Below, in pieces: positions 17,346 to 24,694 of a stretch of DNA of 38,883 bases; position 1 is the first letter of the stretch, and each line of letters begins with the position of its first letter. The position numbers and the translations under genes are program-made. Below the pieces are notes generated by a model. That model saw nothing but the letters and a program-made list of their open reading frames with translations. It ran no database searches and was not told the origin of the DNA. Source of the DNA: Bacillus sp. J33 (lineage in GTDB: Bacteria > Bacillota > Bacilli > Bacillales > Cytobacillaceae); the NCBI RefSeq assembly GCF_000518885.1, contig NZ_JAEL01000052.1, positions 1 through 38,883 on the forward strand, read 5' to 3'.

Positions 17346-17386
17346 TTTGATGAAAATATTCATCAAAACCGATGAAATTGATCATC
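17346..17386. promoter_or_regulatory. Two dyads upstream of the module A sigma-54 promoter (probable activator sites)
   Basis: TTTGATGAA and TTCATCAAA flank four central bases (17346-17367), and GATGA and TCATC flank six (17371-17386). Both share the half-site GATGA. They lie about 40-80 bp upstream of the -24 element, where enhancer-binding proteins act, and end 23 bp before the activator gene, so they could also serve autoregulation. Confidence 0.7.
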
Positions 17387-17409
17387 ACTCAAAATAAGCG
17401 GGGGTTTTT

Positions 17410-18804
17410 ATGGAAAATAATCAGCTGGAAACATATAAGCAAGCATTTGAAGATTTAAATTTTATTTTGGACCTAACCCATAGCGCCATCACCATCACAA
17501 ATGGCGAAGGAGTTTTTACCAGAATCAGCAAGTCCTGCGAGAGTATATTTGGAGTCCCGGAATCTGAGATTATCGGAAAAAGTGCCTTTTTGCTGGAAAA
17601 GCAAGGTTTTTTCAGCACATCTGTCACCTGCGAAGTAATCCGCAAGAAAAAAAGGGTCACCATTATACAGAAAACAGCTGCCAATAAAACGGTCCTGGTA
17701 ACCGGCACCCCATTTTTTAATAAGGAAAAAAAGATCGAGAAGATTATCAATATCTCAAAGGACATCACGGAAACGAATAAGCTGGCATCTGACCTTAAAA
17801 GGCTTCAGGCAGAACATGAATGGCTGAAACAGGAATTAATGAAGCGTACACGGCTGGAACGCGGCAAGATTGCCTCTGAAAGCCAGGATATGAAAAGAAT
17901 CATTGAACTGGTTCATCATATTGCTGATATGGACGCCACCGTATTATTGCTCGGAGAAACCGGAGTCGGGAAAGGATATATGGCGGATATGATCCATTCC
18001 GTCAGCAAACGCAAGGACCAGCCCTTTATTTCCATAAACTGTGGGGCTATTCCTGAAAATCTGCTGGAATCGGAGCTATTCGGCTATGAAAAAGGGGCAT
18101 TCACAGGAGCACTAAAGGAAGGGAAAAAGGGGTTGTTTGAAACAGCCGGCAATGGAACCATTTTTTTGGATGAAATTGGCGATATGCCTGTAAGCCTGCA
18201 GGTAAAGCTTTTACACGTTCTCGATGACCGTACCGTCAGAAGAATAGGCGGATCAGCAGCTTTTAAAGTAAACTGCCGAATCATCGCAGCCACCAATAAG
18301 GATATTAAAGACCTTGTAAAGGCTGGCAAATTCCGTGAGGATCTCTTTTACCGGCTGAACGTTGTACCCATTACCATCCCTGCTTTAAGGGAACGCAAAG
18401 AGGATCTGTTACTTCTCGCCAACATGTTCCTGGAAAACATGAATGAAAAATATAGGATGAAAAAGACATTTTCCGACGAAGCCATCAGAGTCCTATATGA
18501 CTACGACTACCCTGGGAATATAAGAGAGCTGCAAAATATGATCGAAAGACTGGTCATCCATACAATCGGGGACACCATCGAAGCCGAAAAAATCCGCGAA
18601 ATAATCGAACCTTCACGCGCAAACACCCATAGCGAAGAAATCATTCCCCTAAAAGAAGCCGTAGAACAATTAGAAAAGAAATTGCTGCGGGCTGCTTTCC
18701 AAAAATATAGAACAACAAGAAGAGTGGCCAAAGCTTTAGAAATTGACCAATCTACGGTTGTGAAGAAAGCGAAGAAACTTAAAATGGAAGTGCATAGGCG
18801 ATAG
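17410..18804 (+). CDS. Sigma-54-dependent PAS-AAA+ activator, module A
   Basis: The protein is 464 residues. An N-terminal PAS domain (about 10-125, ending IINISKDITE) should sense a small ligand. A short linker helix leads to the AAA+ domain with Walker A GETGVGKG (182-189), the sigma-54-contacting GAFTGA loop (229-234) and Walker B TIFLDEIGD (250-258). The C terminus is a Fis/TyrR-type helix-turn-helix (about 435-460: RRVAKALEIDQSTVVKKAKK). GAFTGA is intact, so it should activate sigma-54 promoters. The gene is divergent from the module A operon, whose -24/-12 promoter and dyads lie between them. The only ribosome-binding site is a weak GGGGG. Confidence 0.93.
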   Translation: MENNQLETYKQAFEDLNFILDLTHSAITITNGEGVFTRISKSCESIFGVPESEIIGKSAFLLEKQGFFSTSVTCEVIRKKKRVTIIQKTAANKTVLVTGTPFFNKEKKIEKIINISKDITETNKLASDLKRLQAEHEWLKQELMKRTRLERGKIASESQDMKRIIELVHHIADMDATVLLLGETGVGKGYMADMIHSVSKRKDQPFISINCGAIPENLLESELFGYEKGAFTGALKEGKKGLFETAGNGTIFLDEIGDMPVSLQVKLLHVLDDRTVRRIGGSAAFKVNCRIIAATNKDIKDLVKAGKFREDLFYRLNVVPITIPALRERKEDLLLLANMFLENMNEKYRMKKTFSDEAIRVLYDYDYPGNIRELQNMIERLVIHTIGDTIEAEKIREIIEPSRANTHSEEIIPLKEAVEQLEKKLLRAAFQKYRTTRRVAKALEIDQSTVVKKAKKLKMEVHRR

Positions 18805-18816
18805 AGCGCCATAAGT

Positions 18817-18848
18817 AAAAGGCCGGTTTCTATAAATTCCGGCCTTTT
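18817..18848 (+). terminator. Terminator of the module A activator gene
   Basis: AAAAGGCCGG and CCGGCCTTTT form a perfect 10-bp stem around a 12-nt loop, with T runs on both strands. It also faces the convergent gene at 18914. Confidence 0.9.
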
Positions 18849-18884
18849 GACTGTTAGGATTAAATCCTTAACCTCTCAGATTCA

Positions 18885-18897
18885 ATCAACGTTTGAT
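18885..18897. repeat. Degenerate copy of the ATCAAACGTTTGAT palindrome (copy 2)
   Basis: TTCAATCAACGTTTGATAAA lacks one A in the left arm compared with the perfect copies. It again lies in the spacer between two convergent genes. Confidence 0.55.
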
Positions 18898-18913
18898 AAA
18901 TTAAAAGGCATGC

Positions 18914-19270
18914 TTATGCCCTTATCCACGCCCACGCTTCCTCCAGCTGATGCCCCTCGAAATATTCTACTTCAATGCCAGGCAGGTAGTCAGTAAGCCT
19001 GGACATGGTGCCGATCCAGTCTTTATCGCTGACAACCGCAAATTTATGAAACTGCTTCCATCTTTTCAGATCGAATTTAACGCCTTCGGTGGCGCCTTCA
19101 AAGGTTGTTCCATCCACATCGGTCATGATAGCTAGAATGTTAAATTTCTCATCCTCCTTAAAATTCTCTCTTACGTATTGATCCAGTTTCTCTGCGTCTT
19201 CCTTCGTGGCATGGCCATTAAAAACAAGTGCAATTGTAGATGGGTCCAAGGATTCTATAAATTGAAGCAT
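18914..19270 (-). CDS. SpoIIAA-like STAS/SEC14 domain protein
   Basis: This 118-residue soluble protein fits the SpoIIAA-like (STAS/SEC14) family in length and pattern: an N-terminal strand-helix (IALVFNGHATKEDAEKLDQYV), a central strand (FNILAIMTDVDGTTFEGATEGVKFDLK), KFAVVSDKDWI and a C-terminal FEGHQLEEAWAWI. Members bind lipids or act in stress signalling; the biochemical role is unknown. It has a good AGGAGG site before the ATG. It lies 97 bp downstream of the acyl-ACP desaturase gene, but a terminator separates them. Confidence 0.8.
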   Translation of the reverse strand: MLQFIESLDPSTIALVFNGHATKEDAEKLDQYVRENFKEDEKFNILAIMTDVDGTTFEGATEGVKFDLKRWKQFHKFAVVSDKDWIGTMSRLTDYLPGIEVEYFEGHQLEEAWAWIRA

Positions 19271-19335
19271 GAGAATTACCTCCTACTTTTCTTTTTAATT
19301 AATAGATTCCCTCAAGCTGCTTTCTTGAAACAAAG

Positions 19336-19359
19336 AAAAAAAACCAGCAAATTGCTGGT
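19336..19359 (-). terminator. Terminator of the acyl-ACP desaturase gene
   Basis: ACCAGCAA and TTGCTGGT pair around one central base. On the minus strand a run of T follows directly. Confidence 0.8.
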
Positions 19360-19367
19360 TCTTCCAT

Positions 19368-20258
19368 TTACTTCTTGCTATAAAACCGATCCCGCACCTT
19401 TTTCAACCGGGCATGGTACTTTAAAATATCCAGCCTTGCTTTTTCTGCTTCCGGAGCAATCGGCCTTAATTTTTCAATTTCCCAGTATTCGATAATTACA
19501 TCCAGAACCTGATCGAAATATTCCAGCGGGCCATAGTTAGCTTCTTTGGCAATGATGGACATCCGGTCTTCAAAGTCCGGCATAACAGCTCCCGGCATCT
19601 TAAAGTTCATAATTACATTTCCAAGGTAGTAGCAATAATTAGGCTCCAGCTGCAGATGAAATTTAATCACATCCCGATAAAAGGCATAATGCAGCGTCTC
19701 GTCCTTTGCCAAACGACGGAGCAGACTGGACAAATCCTTGTCGTGGGGTCCCGCTACCTTTGCTACATTATAGTAAAACACCATCGTTGCCAGCTCCTGC
19801 ATGGAGGTATAAACCATTGTTTCAAACGGCGTATGGAAGTCAGGGTTCCACCCATTTTCCAGGGTCTGCTTGTGCAGCTGATGAAGCCTTCCCGGATTTA
19901 CATTCCTTGTAATCAGCAGATACGTTTCCAGCAGATTGGAATGCTGATCCTCCTCCGCTGTCCATGTATGTACAAATTCTTTAATGACACTTAACGATCC
20001 TTTAAAGGTCTGATCCAGATATGAGGTGAACCATGGCAGATTTACTTCGGTTAACAGGGCTGTTTCAACCGCTGTTATAACTGGCCCAGGCAGCGTTACC
20101 TGGCTTTCATCCCACGGAACACGCCGAAAATCCTGTGCCTTATCCCAAGGCAAAAATTCGTGATAGCCCCAATCGATCTTTTCAGCACGCTTTTTGTGTT
20201 CCTCATACAATTCTCTTACCTTTGGCTCCAGCCGAAAATCCAGATGATTTGTTAACAA
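19368..20258 (-). CDS. Acyl-ACP desaturase family (soluble ferritin-like di-iron enzyme)
   Basis: This 296-residue soluble all-helical protein has the carboxylate-bridged di-iron ligand set: E71 in LLTEVNLPWF, E103-x-x-H106 in EEDQHS, E155 in SMQELAT and E187-x-x-H190 in DETLHYAFY. Stearoyl-ACP-type desaturases use this site to introduce a double bond into acyl-ACP chains, so membrane fluidity is a likely role. Membrane-bound Des enzymes are the better-known type in Bacillus; this soluble type is also found in the group. The start is TTG at 20258, with GGAGGG eight bases upstream. It appears monocistronic. Confidence 0.85.
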   Translation of the reverse strand: MLTNHLDFRLEPKVRELYEEHKKRAEKIDWGYHEFLPWDKAQDFRRVPWDESQVTLPGPVITAVETALLTEVNLPWFTSYLDQTFKGSLSVIKEFVHTWTAEEDQHSNLLETYLLITRNVNPGRLHQLHKQTLENGWNPDFHTPFETMVYTSMQELATMVFYYNVAKVAGPHDKDLSSLLRRLAKDETLHYAFYRDVIKFHLQLEPNYCYYLGNVIMNFKMPGAVMPDFEDRMSIIAKEANYGPLEYFDQVLDVIIEYWEIEKLRPIAPEAEKARLDILKYHARLKKVRDRFYSKK

Positions 20259-20452
20259 AATAAACCCTCCATATCAGGAAATTAAATATTCTGAAATTAA
20301 AATTTATTGCTTTTATTGATTTATAACTTGTTATTATGACCTGCTACCAATTCTACTATAGCACATGTACCCTTTTGTTAACGACTGCCTCAGACAATTT
20401 TAGTTCTTTTAACCTTCCAATTTTCTATTATTTTCTAAAAAATCCGAAAGTA

Positions 20453-20556
20453 TTCGACACAGTGCTACATCTCTAGACAATATTTCCTTCGACATAGGTC
20501 GACAGTAATAAATAAATGCTAAAATGCGGTAAAACTTTGTATAAAAATGCTAAAAT
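20453..20556 (+). promoter_or_regulatory. Upstream region of the LysM endopeptidase gene with Spo0A-box-like and repeated motifs
   Basis: TTCGACA, the complement of the Spo0A box TGTCGAA, occurs at 20453-20459 and 20488-20494, and GTCGACA at 20498-20504. AAATGCTAAAAT is repeated at 20514 and 20545. I cannot define a clear -35/-10 pair. The rest of 20259-20622 is AT-rich with no gene. Confidence 0.35.
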
Positions 20557-20622
20557 ATGAACCTTTTTGCTTATGTGTGTGTTAAAATAATTTAAAATCT
20601 ATTAAAGGAGTGAGTTGGAAAA

Positions 20623-21663
20623 GTGAAAAAACAGATGGTCTCCATAGCCGCTGCTGCCATGCTTTCCTCCGCCTTTGCCGCCCAGGCTTCCGCTGATACA
20701 TATGTGGTAAAGAAAGGAGACACTTTATATCAATTATCCTTAAAATATAAAACCACCGTGCCGGAGCTTAAAAACTTAAATAACTTGAGTTCGGATTTCC
20801 TTTTTATTAACCAAACACTTCAAGTACCTGGGACTATAAAAGAGGAGACTGTCAGTAAACCGCCCGCACCACCACCTGCAAATCTGAGTGCAAATGATAC
20901 ATATATCATACAGCCTGGCGATACTTTATCAAAAATTGCCTTTGATCATAATATGAGTTTAAAAGACTTAATGAGTTTGAATAAACTTACCACTACTTTG
21001 ATTTTTCCAGGACAGGCATTAAAGGTAACAAAATCTGCAGGAAGTGTAAGCGGGAATAATCAGTCACCAGCGGCGCCCTCGACACCAAATTCCCCTTCCG
21101 GATCCTATATTGTTAAAAAAGGAGATACACTGAGCGGTATTGCTTTAAAACATAATACAACCGTCCAGAAAATCAAAGAATGGAATAAGCTTAGCTCAGA
21201 CTTAATTTTCATTGGCCAAAAGCTGGTGCTGGATGCAGGACAAAAATCACCAAGTCCTTCTGTTAATGAAAAGCCAGCACAGGAAGTCAAAGAAGATAAC
21301 ATGTCTGCAGGATCCCTTCTGGCTGAAGCCCATAAATATCTGGGGGTTCCTTATAAGTGGGCAGGATCCAGTCCTGATGGCTTTGACTGCAGCGGCTTTA
21401 TCTATTATGTGCTAAATAAAACCGGTTCACAGATGGGCAGATATTCAACAGAGGGCTATTACAGCCGCTCCTATTATATTCATAATCCTCAGCCTGGTGA
21501 TCTGGTATTTTTTGAGAATACCTATAAGCCCGGCATTTCCCATATGGGCTTTTACGTTGGAAATAACCAGTTTATCCATGCCAGCTCCAGCGGCGTTGTT
21601 ATTTCCAGACTGGACAACCCATACTATAAAGCGCATTTTGATGGTTTTAAGAGATTTTATTAG
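20623..21663 (+). CDS. Secreted peptidoglycan endopeptidase, three LysM domains plus NlpC/P60
   Basis: This 346-residue exported protein is built like LytE/LytF/CwlS of B. subtilis. A signal peptide (about 1-24, ending AQASA) is followed by three LysM repeats, each starting Y(V/I)-(V/I)-x-x-GDTL (about residues 27-68, 93-135 and 162-204), joined by Pro/Ser-rich linkers. The C-terminal NlpC/P60 domain has catalytic C256 in FDCSGF, H307 in ISHMGFY and polar H319. These enzymes cut the D-Glu-diaminopimelate bond during cell separation or elongation. The start is GTG. AAAGGAG is 12 bases upstream, rather far, and a three-codon frame (TTG GAA AAG TGA) overlaps the start, so coupled initiation is possible. 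Confidence 0.92.
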   Translation: MKKQMVSIAAAAMLSSAFAAQASADTYVVKKGDTLYQLSLKYKTTVPELKNLNNLSSDFLFINQTLQVPGTIKEETVSKPPAPPPANLSANDTYIIQPGDTLSKIAFDHNMSLKDLMSLNKLTTTLIFPGQALKVTKSAGSVSGNNQSPAAPSTPNSPSGSYIVKKGDTLSGIALKHNTTVQKIKEWNKLSSDLIFIGQKLVLDAGQKSPSPSVNEKPAQEVKEDNMSAGSLLAEAHKYLGVPYKWAGSSPDGFDCSGFIYYVLNKTGSQMGRYSTEGYYSRSYYIHNPQPGDLVFFENTYKPGISHMGFYVGNNQFIHASSSGVVISRLDNPYYKAHFDGFKRFY

Positions 21664-21689
21664 GCACCTGTGGAAGGTGTCTTTTTTTC
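21662..21689 (+). terminator. Terminator of the LysM endopeptidase gene
   Basis: AGGCACCT and AGGTGTCT form a short stem (one G-U) immediately after the stop codon, followed by a run of seven T. Confidence 0.75.
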
Positions 21690-21734
21690 ATATCTTCTAC
21701 TATCAAGTATGAGATGATGAGCGTGATCAACGCT

Positions 21735-21765
21735 AAAAAACTCCCCACGGGTGGTACCGGGGGAG
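21735..21765 (-). terminator. Terminator of the EEP-family gene
   Basis: On the minus strand CTCCCC pairs with GGGGAG around a 13-nt loop, followed by TTTTTT. It lies about 20 bases after the stop codon. Confidence 0.8.
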
Positions 21766-21786
21766 CAGTTTGTTTTGATATTTATA

Positions 21787-22692
21787 CTATTGAAGAGTCA
21801 CGTCGGCAATTACAGGATAATGATCGCTAGGGAATTGTCCATTCTTTTGAAAATCTGCAATTTCAATCGTCTTTGCTGTGACATTTCCTTTGGAAAGAAT
21901 CCAATCAATGCGGTTATTCGGCCCTCCGCCAGTCGGATTATTGAAGCCATTGAAAGTGCCCAGGTCTTCATTGATTCTGGTTTCAGCTGTATTCCATAAA
22001 TCTGCAAACGCCCCTTCCGCTGTAAGGAGCTGATGAGGCATGGTGCCAGGATTTGCATTAAAATCGCCTGTCAGCAAAATAGGCAGCTCTGGATTAAATT
22101 CTTTTATTTTTTCTACAATTAATGCAGCACTCTTTTCTCTTGCTTCTTGGGATCGGTGGTCAAAGTGGGTATTTACGAAATAGAACTGCTGGCCAGATTT
22201 TTTGTCTTGGAATTTCACCCATGTTACCATACGCGGAATTGTGTTGCCCCATGACGCAGATCCGATTATATCCGGAGTATCAGACAACCAGAAATGGTCG
22301 TATTCAATCGGAGAAAACTTGTTTTTGTCATAGAAGACAGCCATGAATTCCCCTTTGCTTCCTCCCTCTCGGCCTTCGCCAATCCATTCATATTGCGGTA
22401 AATCCTCATCTAGACCCTTAATCTGTTCATATATCGCCTCTTGGGTTCCAAAAATATCAGGCTTTTCATTGCTGATTAACTGACGGATGGTTGGACGCCT
22501 TTCTTCCCATGTATGCGGGGAAGGGTCAGAGTTATTTTTATACCTTAAATTATAGGTCATTACTCTTAAATCCAATACAGATGCTTGTCCATCCTGACTG
22601 GATGCAGATATCCCTGAAGCGCCAGACAACAGATTTCCAATGAGCAGCAACACAAAGGACAGCAGTAAAACAGGTTTGAATACTTTTTTCAA
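21787..22692 (-). CDS. Secreted endonuclease/exonuclease/phosphatase (EEP) family protein
   Basis: The protein is 301 residues. A signal peptide (about 1-32) is followed by one EEP domain with all active-site motifs: N48 in TYNLR, E85 in GTQEA, H176/D178 in NTHFDH, D210/N212 in TGDFNAN, D263 in RIDWI and D290-H291 in SDHYPV. This fold cleaves phosphodiester or phosphomonoester bonds with Mg2+, in DNA, sphingomyelin or inositol phosphates; the NLRY/TGDFN layout matches small secreted members often called endonuclease or metal-dependent hydrolase. The start is TTG with AGGAGGG nine bases before it. It is monocistronic, and one of three exported phosphodiester-acting enzymes in the window. Confidence 0.88.
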   Translation of the reverse strand: MKKVFKPVLLLSFVLLLIGNLLSGASGISASSQDGQASVLDLRVMTYNLRYKNNSDPSPHTWEERRPTIRQLISNEKPDIFGTQEAIYEQIKGLDEDLPQYEWIGEGREGGSKGEFMAVFYDKNKFSPIEYDHFWLSDTPDIIGSASWGNTIPRMVTWVKFQDKKSGQQFYFVNTHFDHRSQEAREKSAALIVEKIKEFNPELPILLTGDFNANPGTMPHQLLTAEGAFADLWNTAETRINEDLGTFNGFNNPTGGGPNNRIDWILSKGNVTAKTIEIADFQKNGQFPSDHYPVIADVTLQ

Positions 22693-23037
22693 TCAAATTC
22701 CCTCCTAAGTTTTGATTTCAAAAAAATAGTAGCAGGTTAATATAAATTAACAATTACAAATATGTAAAAATATACTAATCATTATGAATGTTATATAAAT
22801 TTAAAACACCAAAGGAAAAATACTATAGGGAAATTGGGGATGAAAACCTATTGAATAAAATTTACTTGAGGCTTTTCTACGTTGCTGGCAAGACAGAACA
22901 AGCTTCGATATTTTCTATTATTTTTCGGGAAATATTTTGTTTTTCATGTCGTTAATTCCCTCCTGAAGTTTAAATAATAATAAAAGGCTCCACTCATGGG
23001 ACCCCAAAACAGCAAGCCTCCCAATGCTTTCAATCAA
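22693..23037. other. Non-coding spacer
   Basis: The sequence is AT-rich. The only structured items are an AGGAGGG site on the minus strand followed by an eight-codon frame (MKNKIFPEK-like, from about 22947) and a G/C-rich patch near 22987-23020 followed by T-rich sequence. I cannot support a gene. It may hold remains of deleted genes, given the pseudogene next to it. Confidence 0.4.
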
Positions 23038-23059
23038 TTCAATCAAACGTTTGATTGAA
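23038..23059. repeat. Longest copy of the palindrome (22 bp perfect, copy 3)
   Basis: TTCAATCAAAC is followed directly by its exact complement GTTTGATTGAA. It lies between the EEP gene and the aldehyde dehydrogenase stump. Confidence 0.8.
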
Positions 23060-23081
23060 AGAAATCTATCCAAAAATAAAA

Positions 23082-23107
23082 AACCACCGATATATTTTTC
23101 GGTGGTT
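23082..23107 (-). terminator. Terminator after the aldehyde dehydrogenase stump
   Basis: AACCACCGA and TCGGTGGTT form a perfect 9-bp stem around an 8-nt loop. On the minus strand TTTTTTA follows. Confidence 0.75.
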
Positions 23108-23169
23108 GGCCTTTGTGGAACATAACTGTGAAACAACAAAATTCGGGTGGTATCTGGAACTGCTTCTAA

Positions 23170-23305
23170 TCAATTGTTATTATTAATCACCAATGTCATT
23201 TCATCAATAGCGTACTTGATGCCTTCGCGGCCGGCGCCGCTTTCTTTGACACCGCCGTAAGGCATGTGGTCAATGCGGAAGGTTTTCCTAGCCTCCCCGT
23301 TTCAA
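23170..23305 (-). pseudogene. 3' remnant of an aldehyde dehydrogenase gene
   Basis: On the minus strand one frame reads [20 protein letters not shown] and then [18 protein letters not shown] before a TGA stop. This is the canonical ALDH C terminus, with the PYGGVKxSGxGREG motif. Upstream the frame meets a stop within a few codons, so about 40 codons of a roughly 480-codon gene remain and the nucleophile-cysteine domain is gone. The stump begins right after the terminator of the omega-aminotransferase gene on the same strand. An aminotransferase followed by a semialdehyde dehydrogenase is a common pair, so module B probably once ended with a dehydrogenase that was deleted. Confidence 0.85.
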
Positions 23306-23310
23306 TAATA

Positions 23311-23335
23311 AGAAGAGTGCCTTACACACTCTTCT
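23311..23335 (-). terminator. Terminator of the module B operon
   Basis: AGAAGAGTG and CACTCTTCT pair around a 7-nt loop. On the minus strand TATTATT follows. It is 13 bases after the aminotransferase stop codon. Confidence 0.7.
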
Positions 23336-23347
23336 CTGCCAATACCC

Positions 23348-24652
23348 TTATATACTTTGCTCCACCGCAAAAATGGAATCGTGGAGGATCTCTGTAAGAC
23401 TGCCAATCTCCTGCTTGTTAATGGTCAGCGGCGGGGCAAAGACGAGAATGTCCATGCCATCAAAGATCACCGAGCGGCAAATAAGCCCTCGTTTAGCAGC
23501 TTCATTTACAACCGCTGGCGCAAACTGCCCCTTCGCACTCTTAAGCTCGACAGCCCCGATTAATCCTAGTCCTCTTACATCTGATACAAGCTCCCGTTCA
23601 CCCTGAATCCATTTAAAGCCCTTCAGCAATTCCTCTCCCATTTTTCTAGAGTTTTCTATCAAGTTCTCATTCTCAATAATTTCAATATTCTTCAGTCCTA
23701 CCGCACAAGCCATCGGATGTCCGCTGTATGTGTAGCCATGCAGAAGGGTTCCGGCTGAAAGCTCCTTAAAATCCTCATGAATCCGCTTGGATAATACCAC
23801 CCCGCCAAGCTGGGCATAGCCGCTTGTGACACCCTTGGCAAAGCACATCATATCCGGTGCCACACCATAATGCTCAATTCCGAATGCTTTCCCTGTACGG
23901 CCAAAGCCCGTAATGACTTCATCTGTAATAAACAAAATATCAAACTCGCTGCAAATCTTGCGCACTTCCTGAAAATAACCGTCAGGAGCAATATGGACAC
24001 CGCCAGCACCCTGAACCGGCTCTGCGACAAAGGCTGCAATGGTCTCTGAGCCCTCTGATTCAATGGTTTTCCGCAACGCTTCAGCAGACAGGTTTTCCGT
24101 AAAGTAAAAATCCGGTGCCAGCGAATTTGTGAAATCCCGAAATGGCTTAAGTCCTGTGGCACTGGTCGCGCCCATCGCGACCCCATGATAGGATTTTTTC
24201 CGGGATATGATTTTCTTTTTGGAAGGCTGGCCCTTTAAAATCCAATAATGCCTTGCGAGCTTATATGCTGTATCATTCGCTTCCGACCCGCCGGAGGTGA
24301 AGAAGGTTGCACTTAAATCACCAGGCGTGATCTCAGCCATTTTCGCCGCCAGCCGAATGGCTGGCTCATTGCTGAAGGTGGCAAAGCAGGAGCTGAACGC
24401 CAGCTGGTTCATCTGCTCCATTGCCGCCTGCCCCAGCTCTTTTCTGCCGTGCCCCACGTTCACATTCCATAGGGAGGACATCCCGTCAATCACCCGGCTG
24501 CCCCTCACATCCTCAAGATATACACCCTCGCCTTTAGTAAAAATAAAGGCCGGACCCTGTTCCTGCTGCTGCTGAATCGGAGAAGTCGGATGCAGAAAAT
24601 GGTTTTTATCCAGCTCTGCCAATTCCTGATATAAAGCTGCTGTCTTGCTCAT
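23348..24652 (-). CDS. Class III aminotransferase (omega-amino acid:pyruvate type)
   Basis: The protein is 434 residues from ATG 24652 (MSKTAALYQ); an upstream ATG at 24658 has worse spacing from GGGGAG. PLP-fold landmarks: SSLWNVNVGHG at about 61-71, FTSGGSEAND for phosphate binding, SYHGVAMGATSATG, the aspartate in FITDEVITGFGRTG, and the PLP lysine in MCFAKGVTSGYAQLGGV. The family moves the terminal amino group of beta-alanine, GABA, putrescine or similar omega-amines to pyruvate or oxoglutarate, giving a semialdehyde. It is last in the module B operon, 12 bases after the symporter stop codon region, and is followed by an aldehyde dehydrogenase stump. With a carbamoylase at the head of the operon, beta-alanine-like amines are attractive substrates, but that is inference. 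Confidence 0.9.
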   Translation of the reverse strand: MSKTAALYQELAELDKNHFLHPTSPIQQQQEQGPAFIFTKGEGVYLEDVRGSRVIDGMSSLWNVNVGHGRKELGQAAMEQMNQLAFSSCFATFSNEPAIRLAAKMAEITPGDLSATFFTSGGSEANDTAYKLARHYWILKGQPSKKKIISRKKSYHGVAMGATSATGLKPFRDFTNSLAPDFYFTENLSAEALRKTIESEGSETIAAFVAEPVQGAGGVHIAPDGYFQEVRKICSEFDILFITDEVITGFGRTGKAFGIEHYGVAPDMMCFAKGVTSGYAQLGGVVLSKRIHEDFKELSAGTLLHGYTYSGHPMACAVGLKNIEIIENENLIENSRKMGEELLKGFKWIQGERELVSDVRGLGLIGAVELKSAKGQFAPAVVNEAAKRGLICRSVIFDGMDILVFAPPLTINKQEIGSLTEILHDSIFAVEQSI

Positions 24653-24694
24653 TTGCATTCTCCCCTTATTATAAAATGTCAATATAATGAAGAT

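Noticed and set aside
22918-22964. Eight-codon minus-strand frame behind AGGAGGG
   Set aside because: It is too short to tell a leader peptide or a gene remnant from chance; mentioned only in the spacer entry.
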